Below, in pieces: positions 8,079 through 15,979 of a DNA stretch of 35,988 bases. The DNA is from Aeromicrobium sp. (lineage in GTDB: Bacteria > Actinomycetota > Coriobacteriia > Anaerosomatales > Anaerosomataceae): positions 1 to 35,988 of the forward strand of contig JADIIM010000052.1 in the NCBI GenBank assembly GCA_015351705.1, written 5' to 3'. The notes beneath the pieces are model-generated. The model searched no databases and had not been told where the DNA came from. It worked only from the letters and a program-made list of their open reading frames with translations. How positions within the stretch are numbered: the stretch's first letter is position 1; each line of letters opens with the position of its first letter. Made by a program: the position numbers and the translations under genes.

Positions 8079-8690
8079 TCAGACGATCCCGAGACGGCCG
8101 AGCAGTACTTCCAGGCTGTCCGGATCGGGGAGATAGAACAAGGCGCCGTCCACCGCGATCTCCTCGGTCTCGAACCGTGTCATGATCAGGATGGCTGTGT
8201 CCGCCTTCATACCGATCGCAGCTGTCACCGCCTGCATGATCGCACCCATCATGTCGAACGCGAAGTCAGCCGGTGAAGGCAGGAGCGAGAGCTCGGTAAG
8301 ACGGGCGATCGCGGAGATGTACGAGGACTGCAGCACTGACGCCGCATGCAGCACGAGACCCTCCTCGTCGGCGCCGAGGGACTTGGCAGTCCCCACAGGA
8401 CGTGAGCGGAGTGCGTCGGCAAGCGCAAGGAGGTCGTCCCGGGGGGCGATGAACAGCAGCCCGCCGCTCAGGTCGCCGAGGAGCCGGCTGTAGACGGCTC
8501 CCACCAGGTTCTCCGGACCGCCGAAGACGCCGGAGACCTCGGTGACCGACAACAGGCGCACGCGCGGCACGGTGACCCCGACCGCCGTGCCCAGCAACTG
8601 GGAGAGTGCCGTCGCCGCATGGCCGGCGCCTATGTTGCCGACCTCGCTCAAGGCATCGAGCTGTAGTGCAGAGAGTCGTTGCGGGTCCAT
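8079..8690 (-). CDS. cheC: CheY-P phosphatase CheC
   Basis: This 203-residue CheC/CheX/FliY-family phosphatase removes the phosphate from CheY and binds CheD. The first active site is intact: Glu16 and Asn19 in LSEVGNIGAGHAATAL. The second, symmetric site (around 115-129, HAASVLQSSYISAI) has His115 and Ser118 where the family has Glu and Asn, so it is probably inactive. The ATG at 8690 is preceded by GGAGGG and lies just past the cheA stop. The upstream in-frame extension overlaps cheA and is not coding. Length is normal for CheC. Confidence 0.93.
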   Translation of the reverse strand: MDPQRLSALQLDALSEVGNIGAGHAATALSQLLGTAVGVTVPRVRLLSVTEVSGVFGGPENLVGAVYSRLLGDLSGGLLFIAPRDDLLALADALRSRPVGTAKSLGADEEGLVLHAASVLQSSYISAIARLTELSLLPSPADFAFDMMGAIMQAVTAAIGMKADTAILIMTRFETEEIAVDGALFYLPDPDSLEVLLGRLGIV

Positions 8691-8691
8691 G

Positions 8692-10647
8692 TCAGCCCTC
8701 CGTCCGGAAAAGCGTGCGTGGGTCGAGGATGAGGGCCACCTGCCCGTCACCGAGAACGGTCGCGCCGCCCAACCCATGAAGACCCCGGAGCAGTCGCGAC
8801 AACGGCTTGATCACAATCTCCTGCCGCCCGATGAGCGACGGGGCTATGAGCGCCCGTGTCTCCTCGCCCGAGCGGACGAGCACGAGGTGGTCGCCTGCCG
8901 CAGGCGCGACCGCGCCGGGCGCCGAAAGGCCCTCCGTGGGATCGAAGTGCTGGACGGTCACCACGTCACCGCCACGCAACTCGGCCACCCAACGGCCGTC
9001 GATCGTCGTGACGTTCACCTCTTCAAGACCCAGGACCTCGTCGACAGCCCCGAGCGGAAGCGCGTACACGCGCTCGCCGAACGCGATGAGGAGTGCCTGT
9101 ATGATCGCCAGCGTCAGCGGCAACACGAGCGAGACAGTGGTGCCGACTCCACGCTTTGACCGCATCGATATGGAGCCGCCGAGGTACTCGATCTTGCCCT
9201 TGACCACGTCCATCCCGACGCCTCGTCCCGAGACACGCGTCGCCTTGTCGACCGTGCTGAAGCCCGGCATGCACACGTACAGGAGGATATCGCTCTCCGA
9301 GTGGCTCTCTCGCGTGGCCGGATCGGCCAGGCCGCGCGCCACGGCCGCCTGCCAGATGCGTTCGACGTCCATCCCACGGCCGTCGTCGGTCACCGTGATG
9401 CGGATCTGCTCGCGCTCACGCTCGGCGGACAACGTCACCGTGCCGCGCGTCGGCTTGCCGACGGCTTGTCGCTCCTCGGGCGCCTCGATGCCGTGGTCTA
9501 CACAGTTTCTCAGCAGATGGACTATGGGGTCGCCGATCTCGTCGAGCACGGTGCGGTCGAGCTCGATGTCCAGGCCCTCGGTGATGAGCGTCACGTCCTT
9601 ACCGAGGTCACGGGCGAGGTCACGCACCATGCGCGGGAACCGGTTGAAGATGTTGCCCACCGGCACCATGCGGGTCTGCATGACCTCTTGCTGCAGGTCC
9701 GCGCTCACGCGCTGCAGCGCGTCGAGCGCGTCGACCATGTCCGGCAGGCCCGACTGGCGGGCCACCCGCTCGAGTCGCGACCGGATGATCACAAGCTCCC
9801 CGACCAGGTTCACCATCGCGTCCAGATGGCTGATGGAGATCCGCACCGTCTGCGTGTCGCTGAGCTTCGGAACGGAGCGGGCAGGTGAAGCGGGCGCCGC
9901 GCCTGTCTCGGCGGGAACGGTCGGTGCTGTCGGAGCGGTCTCGACCCGCTCGACCAGCGCGTCTTCGACCTCCGTGACGGCGAGGACCGCGTTGCGCACC
10001 GCCTCCGGAGCGGACGTCGTCTGGAAGAGCACCTCGAACCAGCGGTCGAATTGCTCATCCTCGATCTCGCGTGCGCTCGGCGTGGTGTCGATGATCGTCC
10101 CCATATGGCTGAGGCGCTTGAGCGTCATGTAGGCCCTGACGCCCTTGAGGACGCACGACTCCTCGATGGACACACGGATGCGGTAACGCGCGCCGTCCTC
10201 ATCTGATGGATGCCTGGCCGACTCACCGGCCCCGTGGTGCGTGACCGGACCCGGAGCGGAGGACGCTCCGGCCGTGCGCGCCACCAGTTCGGCGACCATC
10301 GGAGCGATATCGACAGCATCTCCGCCGCCGGACTCGTCATCGATCACCGTTTGGACCGTATCGGTCGCACGCAGCATCAGGTCTATCAGCCCATGATCGG
10401 CCACCTGGACCCGCTTGCGGACGGTGTCCATGAGCGACTCCATCTTATGCGTGAGTTCTTGCGTGCGTGTGTAGCCCATCGCGGCGGCCATGCCTTTGAG
10501 GCTGTGCGCTCCGCGGAACACGGTCTCAACGGGCTCGAGGTCGTTCGGCTCGGCCTCGAGTGCAAGGAGTCCCTCAGTCATCGCCTGTAGGTACTCGGCG
10601 CTCTCGCTCAAGAAGACGTCCCGGTAGGCAGTCATGTCGTCACTCAT
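8692..10647 (-). CDS. cheA: Chemotaxis histidine kinase CheA
   Basis: This 651-residue multidomain kinase passes phosphate to CheY and CheB. The P1 phosphotransfer domain has the phosphorylated His48 in GAHSLKG. A P2-like response-regulator-binding region (about 150-225) is followed by a Pro/Ala linker. The P3 dimerisation domain begins near ISHLDAMVNLVGELVI. The P4 ATPase shows the N box (LLRNCVDHGIE), the G1 box (DDGRGMD) and a second glycine box (GRGVGMDVV). A C-terminal P5 CheW-like domain follows. A Cys replaces the usual Ala/Ser in the N box. The gene starts seven bases after the cheB stop, in the middle of the che operon. Confidence 0.96.
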   Translation of the reverse strand: MSDDMTAYRDVFLSESAEYLQAMTEGLLALEAEPNDLEPVETVFRGAHSLKGMAAAMGYTRTQELTHKMESLMDTVRKRVQVADHGLIDLMLRATDTVQTVIDDESGGGDAVDIAPMVAELVARTAGASSAPGPVTHHGAGESARHPSDEDGARYRIRVSIEESCVLKGVRAYMTLKRLSHMGTIIDTTPSAREIEDEQFDRWFEVLFQTTSAPEAVRNAVLAVTEVEDALVERVETAPTAPTVPAETGAAPASPARSVPKLSDTQTVRISISHLDAMVNLVGELVIIRSRLERVARQSGLPDMVDALDALQRVSADLQQEVMQTRMVPVGNIFNRFPRMVRDLARDLGKDVTLITEGLDIELDRTVLDEIGDPIVHLLRNCVDHGIEAPEERQAVGKPTRGTVTLSAEREREQIRITVTDDGRGMDVERIWQAAVARGLADPATRESHSESDILLYVCMPGFSTVDKATRVSGRGVGMDVVKGKIEYLGGSISMRSKRGVGTTVSLVLPLTLAIIQALLIAFGERVYALPLGAVDEVLGLEEVNVTTIDGRWVAELRGGDVVTVQHFDPTEGLSAPGAVAPAAGDHLVLVRSGEETRALIAPSLIGRQEIVIKPLSRLLRGLHGLGGATVLGDGQVALILDPRTLFRTEG

Positions 10648-10653
10648 GACGCG

Positions 10654-11703
10654 TCACTCCCTCACCGCTCGTCTGACCTCGGCCGCAACGGCGCCGAGCG
10701 GGACGACACGGGACACCACTCCGGCGCGCACCGCGGCACCCGGCATGCCCCATACGACGCTCGTCGCTTCATCCTGGGCGATCGTCTCGCCACCCTTGTC
10801 CATCACCGCGCGCAGACCCCGGACGCCATCAGCGCCCATACCGGTCAGGACGACGGCGACGGTGCGGTCGCCGTAGCGCTCGGCGAGGCTCTCGAACGCG
10901 GGATCGGCGGCAGGCCGTACACCGTGCATCGCCGGCGAATCCTCGAGCCTGACGCGCGGAGCGCTGCGACCGGTGACGCGGAGGTGGTAGCCGTGCGGCG
11001 CGATCAGCGCCGTCCCCGGCTCCAGACGGTCGCCCTCAGCTGCAGTGCGCACCCGGATATCCGTGACGCGGCCGAGACGCCTGGCCAGCGACTCGGTGAA
11101 ACCTGCGGGCAGGTGCTGTACGACAACGTACGCAACGGGCAGGTCGGCGGTAAGACCGCTGAACACGGCCTCGAGTGCCGGGGGGCCACCGGTGCTCGCA
11201 GCCAGAGCGACCACCCGCTGGATCCCGGCGGCTGCCCGCGCTCCGGCCTCCGGGCGCTCGGCTGGAGGTCGCGTGTCTTCGCGCGCCACGAGTCGTCGCT
11301 CGGGGAGCACGCGATAGGCGGTCTTGATCTTCTTGATCAGCACGTCGGACAGCTCCGAGAGCGATGAAGCGAACCCTCCACGGGGCTTCACGATGAAGTC
11401 CGTCGCGCCGAGCGACAGGGCCTGATACGTGGTATCGGGATCGTCCACGGCCGAAAGCATGACGACTCGTGCGGGAGTGGTCCTGATTATGTGCGGAAGC
11501 GCCTCGATGCCGGTGAGCTCCGGCATCTCGATGTCCAGCGTGACCACATCGGGTTTGAGCTCGATCGCCTTCTCAATCGCGTCGACGCCGGTCTTGGCAG
11601 CACCGACGACCTCGACGCCCGGATCGACGGACAGCGCACGGGTCAGCAACTGCCGCGTGAGCGCGGAGTCATCGACCACCAGCACCTTCACCGTCGAATG
11701 CAT
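10654..11703 (-). CDS. cheB: Receptor methylesterase/deamidase CheB
   Basis: This 349-residue protein has an N-terminal receiver domain (phospho-acceptor Asp57 in VVTLDIEMP; acidic pair in VVDDSA) joined by a linker (about 130-160) to the methylesterase domain. The catalytic residues Ser170 (AASTGGP), His197 (QHLPAGFT) and Asp292 (GMGADG) are all present. It removes methyl groups from chemoreceptor glutamates when phosphorylated by CheA, opposing CheR. It lies between cheY and cheA with gaps of only six to ten bases. The ribosome-binding site is weak (AGAAG), consistent with translation coupled to cheY. Confidence 0.96.
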   Translation of the reverse strand: MHSTVKVLVVDDSALTRQLLTRALSVDPGVEVVGAAKTGVDAIEKAIELKPDVVTLDIEMPELTGIEALPHIIRTTPARVVMLSAVDDPDTTYQALSLGATDFIVKPRGGFASSLSELSDVLIKKIKTAYRVLPERRLVAREDTRPPAERPEAGARAAAGIQRVVALAASTGGPPALEAVFSGLTADLPVAYVVVQHLPAGFTESLARRLGRVTDIRVRTAAEGDRLEPGTALIAPHGYHLRVTGRSAPRVRLEDSPAMHGVRPAADPAFESLAERYGDRTVAVVLTGMGADGVRGLRAVMDKGGETIAQDEATSVVWGMPGAAVRAGVVSRVVPLGAVAAEVRRAVRE

Positions 11704-11713
11704 GTTCTTCTGC

Positions 11714-12088
11714 TTAGCCGCGAGGTGTCGTCTGCAGGCACTTCTTCACGGTCTCCAGCACCTTGGTCGGCTGGAACGGCTTGACAAGGAAGTCCAAGGC
11801 GCCGTTCTCAAGCGCCTCGACGATCATCTTCTGCTGACCCATGGCGCTCACCACAAGAACGCGGGCGCCGGGATCCTGTTCGCGGATGAGACGCAACGCC
11901 TCGAGGCCGCTCATCTCGGGCATCGTGATGTCCATCGTGACGATGTCGGGCTTGATCTCAAGGTACTTCTCCACCGCGTCCCGGCCGTTGACCGCCTCAT
12001 GGATCACATAGCCCTCACGCGCAAGGATGTCTCTGATCATCATCCGCATGAACGCGGCGTCGTCGACGACGAGCACCGTCTTAGACAT
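11714..12088 (-). CDS. cheY: Chemotaxis response regulator CheY
   Basis: This is a 124-residue single receiver domain. The acidic pair is Asp9-Asp10, the phospho-acceptor is Asp53 in TMDITMPEMSG, the switch hydroxyl is Ser81 in VVSAMG and the conserved Lys is Lys103 in LVKPFQP. ATG 12088 is chosen over ATG 12097 because AGGAGG abuts the latter directly but stands nine bases from the former. The start overlaps the cheW end by eight bases. With no flagellar gene in view, its output target may be the pilus machinery rather than a flagellar switch; this is inference. Confidence 0.95.
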   Translation of the reverse strand: MSKTVLVVDDAAFMRMMIRDILAREGYVIHEAVNGRDAVEKYLEIKPDIVTMDITMPEMSGLEALRLIREQDPGARVLVVSAMGQQKMIVEALENGALDFLVKPFQPTKVLETVKKCLQTTPRG

Positions 12089-12575
12089 CGACACCATCCT
12101 CCTGACCGGGTGACTGCGACGGCCCGAGTGCGGGGCCAGAGAGTGCTTTGTCGGGATCGAGCAGGATCACGAGGCGGTCGCCGTACTGCGCGACACCTTC
12201 GAACGCCTCGCCGGTCTCGGCGGCAAGCACTGCCACTGGCGCCGGACGCACTGATGCGGGATCGATCGACGCGACCTCGTGGACCGTGTCCACGGCCAGG
12301 CCGACGGTCCCGGTCTGACTGTCGACAACGACGATGCGGGATGACGGAGTGACCTCGATCGATCGGCCGAGCAGCAGCCTCCTGAGGTCGATCAGCGGGA
12401 TGACCTGTCCCCGCAGGTTCACCACGCCCTCCACGCCGGACGGCGCACGCGGCACTGGCGTGGGCTCCTCGTAACGGATGATGCTCTGCACGCGCTTGAT
12501 GGGAAGCCCGTACTCCTCGGCTCCGAGACGGAGCAGGACGTACTGCCGAGCTTCTTGGCTCACGAACTCTGCCAC
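12081..12575 (-). CDS. cheW: Chemotaxis adaptor protein CheW
   Basis: This 164-residue single CheW domain couples receptors to CheA. Typical signatures are EEYGLPIKRVQSIIRYEEPTP, the VEGVVNLRGQVIPLIDLR block (residues 48-65) and a second beta-barrel half beginning RIVVVDSQTGTVGLAVD. The last 20 residues are an acidic, Pro-rich tail. The GTG start at 12575 has GAGGGG upstream and overlaps the end of the receptor gene by 16 bases; cheW in turn overlaps cheY. This is the only separate CheW in the window. Confidence 0.95.
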   Translation of the reverse strand: MAEFVSQEARQYVLLRLGAEEYGLPIKRVQSIIRYEEPTPVPRAPSGVEGVVNLRGQVIPLIDLRRLLLGRSIEVTPSSRIVVVDSQTGTVGLAVDTVHEVASIDPASVRPAPVAVLAAETGEAFEGVAQYGDRLVILLDPDKALSGPALGPSQSPGQEDGVDV

Positions 12576-13903
12576 GCCGACCCCTCACCGATCCTGAACT
12601 GCATGACCGAGTCCTCGAGGTGTCGTGCCATGTCCGCAAGATCCTGGGATGAGGAGGATATCTCCTGCATACACGCCGTCTGCTCCTCCGCGGCTGCGGC
12701 GGTCTCCTCGGCGCTGGCCGCGTTCTCCTCGACCACCGCGGCGATGTCATGCATGGCGCGATCGACCTCAACCGCCCGTCGCGCCTGCTCGGAGGTAGAG
12801 GATGCGATCTCCTGTGCGAGCCCGGCTGTGCGGGTGACCGCGTCGGTGATCTGCCGCAAGGTGTCTCCGGCCTTGCCGACGACCGTTGCGCCCTGCGCGA
12901 CCTCGCTCGTGCCGATCTCCATGTACTTGAGCGCCTTGGCGGTCTCCGACTGCACCTCCTTGATGAGCTCACCGATCTGCTCGGCGGCCTTGCCGGAGCC
13001 CTCCGCGAGCTTGCGGACCTCCTCGGCGACCACGGAGAATCCGCGACCAGACTCCCCTGCCCGCGCAGCCTCGATCGCGGCGTTCAGCGACAGGAGGTTG
13101 GTCTGGTCGGCGATCGATGTGATGACGTCGACGATGTTGCCGATCTCCGCGGAGCGGCGGCCGAGGTTCTCGACGGAGTCCGCGAGGGTGAGGATCGCAT
13201 CGCGTACCTCGTTGATCTTCGAGATCGCCTCGTGGGTGGCTTGCTCGCCTTGAAGTGCCGCCTGCGCGGCCTCCTCGCTCGTCCTGCTCGCCGCCATCGC
13301 CTGGTCGGCGACAGAGCTGATGCTCTCGGACATGGACTGCATCGCCGCCGAGGTCTCCTCGACCTTGCGTGACTGCAGCTCGGCGCCGTGGGCGATCTGC
13401 TGGACGGAAGACGAGATCTCCATCGAGCTGGCGTTGATCTCTTCCGACGATGCTGAGAGCTGAGTCGCGGCGTTGGTGACCTGCTCCGAGGAGCGGCGCA
13501 CCTGCCCGGCGATATCACCGAGCGAGGCGATCAGCCCATTGCATTCGAGTACGAGCAGTCCGATCTCGTCGTTCTCGTCGAGCGCCGAGGCGCGCACCGT
13601 GAGGTCTCCGGCGCCCGCCTCGGTCATCACCGCACCAAGATCGCGGAGCGGCTCGAGCACGCGGCGCTTGAACGCCCTGCGCCATGCGTACGAGCCGGGT
13701 ATCGCGCAAAGCGCCATCGCGAGCGCGCCGAACGCCGCTACCGCCAGAAGGTCCCGGGCCGGGATGTGCAGAACGAACGCTGCGAAAAGGCCGGTCATCG
13801 TCAGCCCCGCCGCCACTGCAGGGCCGATCGTGGCCCACGTCAGCAGCGTGAACGCGAATGAGAGTCCGTGCTTGACCGTGCTTGACCGGTGCGACTGGGA
13901 CAT
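12560..13903 (-). CDS. Methyl-accepting chemotaxis protein without an external sensor domain
   Basis: This is a 447-residue receptor. Two membrane helices (about 18-46 and 52-70) are separated by only a few residues (HIPARD), so there is essentially no extracellular ligand domain. A HAMP-like segment (about 73-130, RRVLEPLRDLGAVMTEAGAGD) precedes a long signalling coiled coil. The hairpin tip that contacts CheA and CheW is intact (NAAIEAARAGESGRGFSVVAEEVRKLAE spans about 265-292). Glu/Gln-rich helices provide methylation and deamidation sites for CheR, CheB and CheD. There is no CheR-tethering NWETF tail. The layout recalls DifA of Myxococcus, which senses pili or intracellular state. It heads the operon with cheW overlapping its end. 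Confidence 0.93.
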   Translation of the reverse strand: MSQSHRSSTVKHGLSFAFTLLTWATIGPAVAAGLTMTGLFAAFVLHIPARDLLAVAAFGALAMALCAIPGSYAWRRAFKRRVLEPLRDLGAVMTEAGAGDLTVRASALDENDEIGLLVLECNGLIASLGDIAGQVRRSSEQVTNAATQLSASSEEINASSMEISSSVQQIAHGAELQSRKVEETSAAMQSMSESISSVADQAMAASRTSEEAAQAALQGEQATHEAISKINEVRDAILTLADSVENLGRRSAEIGNIVDVITSIADQTNLLSLNAAIEAARAGESGRGFSVVAEEVRKLAEGSGKAAEQIGELIKEVQSETAKALKYMEIGTSEVAQGATVVGKAGDTLRQITDAVTRTAGLAQEIASSTSEQARRAVEVDRAMHDIAAVVEENAASAEETAAAAEEQTACMQEISSSSQDLADMARHLEDSVMQFRIGEGSAWQSS

Positions 13904-13933
13904 CCGGCTCCCTCCTCGTTCCTACGCCCCCGG

Positions 13934-13963
13934 GTGCAAGACCACTTCTTGCACACGATAGCA
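13934..13963 (-). promoter_or_regulatory. Promoter with a perfect dyad at the predicted start of the mcp-che operon
   Basis: The minus strand carries an extended -10 (TG-C-TATCGT, 13963-13955) overlapping the region just past the cheR end. Transcription would start near 13948, inside a perfect inverted repeat, GTGCAAGA-N5-TCTTGCAC (13934-13954). No T tract follows, so a terminator is unlikely. It could be a repressor operator or a 5'-end hairpin of the mRNA. Confidence 0.45.
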
Positions 13964-13974
13964 AACCACCGTGC

Positions 13975-14823
13975 TCACTGCAGTGACCTCGGCTTCCGGT
14001 AGATGCGCTCGCGTGCGTCGACGAGCTCGAACCGCTTCGACAACGCCGGGGCAAGGCGCTCGGAGCGGCCGAGCACGAGGTAGCCACCCCGGCCGAGCGC
14101 ATCGTGGAAGCTCTCGAGCAGACGCTCCTGTTGATCACGATTGAGGTAGATGAACACGTTGCGACAGAAGATCACGTCCACGCCGCGCACCGGCTGGTCG
14201 TTGAGCAGATTGAGATGCTGGAAGCGGACCACTCCGGTGACCTTCGGGCGGAAGCGGAACCGCTCGCCGACGACCTCGACGTAGCGTTCCCTGTCAGCGG
14301 CCGGTATGTGCGCCAGCTCGGCCACCGGGTACTCGCCCCTCTTGGCGACGGCCAGCGCCGTCCGGTCGATATCGGTCCCGATGACCGAGGGCACGAACTG
14401 CCGGTCCGGGACGCGCTCCACCTCGGAGAGGAGCGACATCGCAAGCGAGTAGGGCTCCTGGCCGGTGGCGCATCCAGCCGACCACACGCGGACGACGCGC
14501 TGTCCTCGAGAGGACTTGTCGGCGAGAAGATCGGGAAGGACCGTGGTGCGAAGCCGGTCGTAGACCGTGGGGTCGCGGAAGAACTGGGTCACGTTGATGG
14601 TCAGAGCATCGAGGAGGCGCGCGTACTCGGCCGGGTCCTCGTCGAGCCGTGCCGCGTACTGCCGGTACGTGTGCACGCCGAGCGCCTGAAGCCGGGTAGC
14701 GATGCGTCGCTCGACGTAGCGCGGGCGGTAGTGGGCCAGATCGAGTCCGCGTTCATCTCGGACCTTCTCGAGCAGCCGCGTGAGGTTGCCCCGGTAGATC
14801 GCGTCAGCCGGCCGCGCGTCCAT
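13975..14823 (-). CDS. cheR: Chemoreceptor methyltransferase CheR
   Basis: This 282-residue S-adenosylmethionine-dependent methyltransferase methylates receptor glutamates. An N-terminal all-helical domain (about 10-75, ending in the DALTINVTQFFRDP motif) precedes the Rossmann domain. The SAM-binding loop is VWSAGCATGQEPYSLAM (about 108-124), and the FCRNVFIYL block follows at about 215-223. The length matches CheR without TPR or other extensions. ATG 14823 follows an AGGGGG tract and is where homology begins; the longer frame to 14949 would run into the divergent gene's leader. It lies 71 bases upstream of the receptor gene. Confidence 0.95.
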   Translation of the reverse strand: MDARPADAIYRGNLTRLLEKVRDERGLDLAHYRPRYVERRIATRLQALGVHTYRQYAARLDEDPAEYARLLDALTINVTQFFRDPTVYDRLRTTVLPDLLADKSSRGQRVVRVWSAGCATGQEPYSLAMSLLSEVERVPDRQFVPSVIGTDIDRTALAVAKRGEYPVAELAHIPAADRERYVEVVGERFRFRPKVTGVVRFQHLNLLNDQPVRGVDVIFCRNVFIYLNRDQQERLLESFHDALGRGGYLVLGRSERLAPALSKRFELVDARERIYRKPRSLQ

Positions 14824-14856
14824 CCGCCCCCTGCCCTCGTCTCCGATGCCTCGGCC

Positions 14857-14866
14857 ATTGTAAGAT
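14857..14866. promoter_or_regulatory. Overlapping divergent -10 elements between cheR and the L,D-transpeptidase
   Basis: TACAAT on the minus strand (14862-14857) faces cheR with a leader of about 27 bases. TAAGAT on the plus strand (14861-14866) faces the transpeptidase with a leader of about 60 bases. The two hexamers overlap, so use of the two promoters may be mutually exclusive. No -35 match was found for either, so this is a weak prediction. Confidence 0.3.
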
Positions 14867-14932
14867 ACGCTGGTACGCCGCGCACAGGGACCTGAGATGA
14901 CGTATGCGCGGCGCCGATGGCAAGGAGTACGC

Positions 14933-15970
14933 ATGCACCGGGCCCCCACCCCTGTTCGGGCACTGGCCGTCGTAGTGGCAACGGCACTCTTCGTCCTGTC
15001 CGGAGGCGCAACGCTCGCCGTTGCCGACGACTACCTGCATCGCGACATCCTGCCGGCAGGCGCCGAGGCAGGTGGGATCGACCTGTCGGACTTGGACCGG
15101 GATGCAGCGCGGCGGGTGATCGAGCGTGACGTGGCGGGCCCGCTCGCGATGCCTGTCGAGGTCGCCTACGGCGCACGGACCTTCACGCTCGAGACCGAGC
15201 GCTTCATCTCCGTGGACGTGGATGCGATGCTCGAGACCGCGTTCCAGCCGCGTCGCTCGACGCCGCTTCCGTACCGGGTGAGCGACCGGGCGCTCGGCAG
15301 GCCGTGGGGCGCGAGTGCCGAGGTGGACCTGGCCGTGGACGAAGGCGCCCTGGCGTTGTGGCTGGACACGGTGGCCTCGGTCATCGACACGCCGCCCGTG
15401 GATGCGACGATGACCGTGGCGGTCGACCGCCTCGAGCTCCAGCCGGCCGCCGACGGCGCTCGCCTCGATCGGGACGACACGCTCGTGGCACTTCGGGAAG
15501 CGCTTCTGACCGGCGAGAAGCGCGTGGAGCTTGACGTCGAGCGGGTCGCCCCCGCCGTCACCGCCGAGGACCTCGGGCCCGCGATCCTCGTGGACATCTC
15601 GCGGCGCCGGCTATTCCTCTACGACCGCGGTCAGCTGGTCAAGGACTACGGCGTGGCAGTGGGCACCCCGGACCATCCGACACCAACGGGCGACTTCCAC
15701 ATCACGCTCAAGCGCTACATGCCGTCGTGGGGAAATCCAGGGTCCGCGTGGGCGGCCGACATGCCCGCATACATCCCGCCAGGGCCGAGCAACCCGCTCG
15801 GCACGCGCGCTTTGAACCTCGATGCACCGGGCATCCGCATCCACGGCACCACTGCGAACTACTCGATCGGAACGGCAGCGTCGCACGGATGCATGCGTAT
15901 GCACCGCTGGGACATCGAGGACCTCTACGAGCGGGTCGAGGTCGGCACGCCCGTGTACATCGTCCGGTAG
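14933..15970 (+). CDS. Secreted L,D-transpeptidase (YkuD domain)
   Basis: This is a 345-residue exported enzyme. A signal peptide or anchor (residues 8-31, ending TLAVA) is followed by a VanW/YoaR-type peptidoglycan-binding-4-like region (about 35-215) and a C-terminal YkuD domain (about 218-345). The catalytic motif is IRIHGTTANYSIG followed by SHGCMRM, with Cys320 as nucleophile and His318 beside it. It forms 3-3 cross-links in peptidoglycan or attaches proteins to it. ATG 14933 has AAGGAG six bases upstream and starts the signal sequence; the ATG at 14897 lacks a good site. The gene converges on the cysteine desulfurase, with 9 bases between stops and no visible terminator. Confidence 0.92.
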   Translation: MHRAPTPVRALAVVVATALFVLSGGATLAVADDYLHRDILPAGAEAGGIDLSDLDRDAARRVIERDVAGPLAMPVEVAYGARTFTLETERFISVDVDAMLETAFQPRRSTPLPYRVSDRALGRPWGASAEVDLAVDEGALALWLDTVASVIDTPPVDATMTVAVDRLELQPAADGARLDRDDTLVALREALLTGEKRVELDVERVAPAVTAEDLGPAILVDISRRRLFLYDRGQLVKDYGVAVGTPDHPTPTGDFHITLKRYMPSWGNPGSAWAADMPAYIPPGPSNPLGTRALNLDAPGIRIHGTTANYSIGTAASHGCMRMHRWDIEDLYERVEVGTPVYIVR

Positions 15971-15979
15971 GAGCGACGC

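Noticed and set aside
12095-12097. ATG 12097 as cheY start
   Set aside because: AGGAGG abuts it with no spacing; ATG 12088 has a nine-base spacing and gives the standard CheY N terminus.
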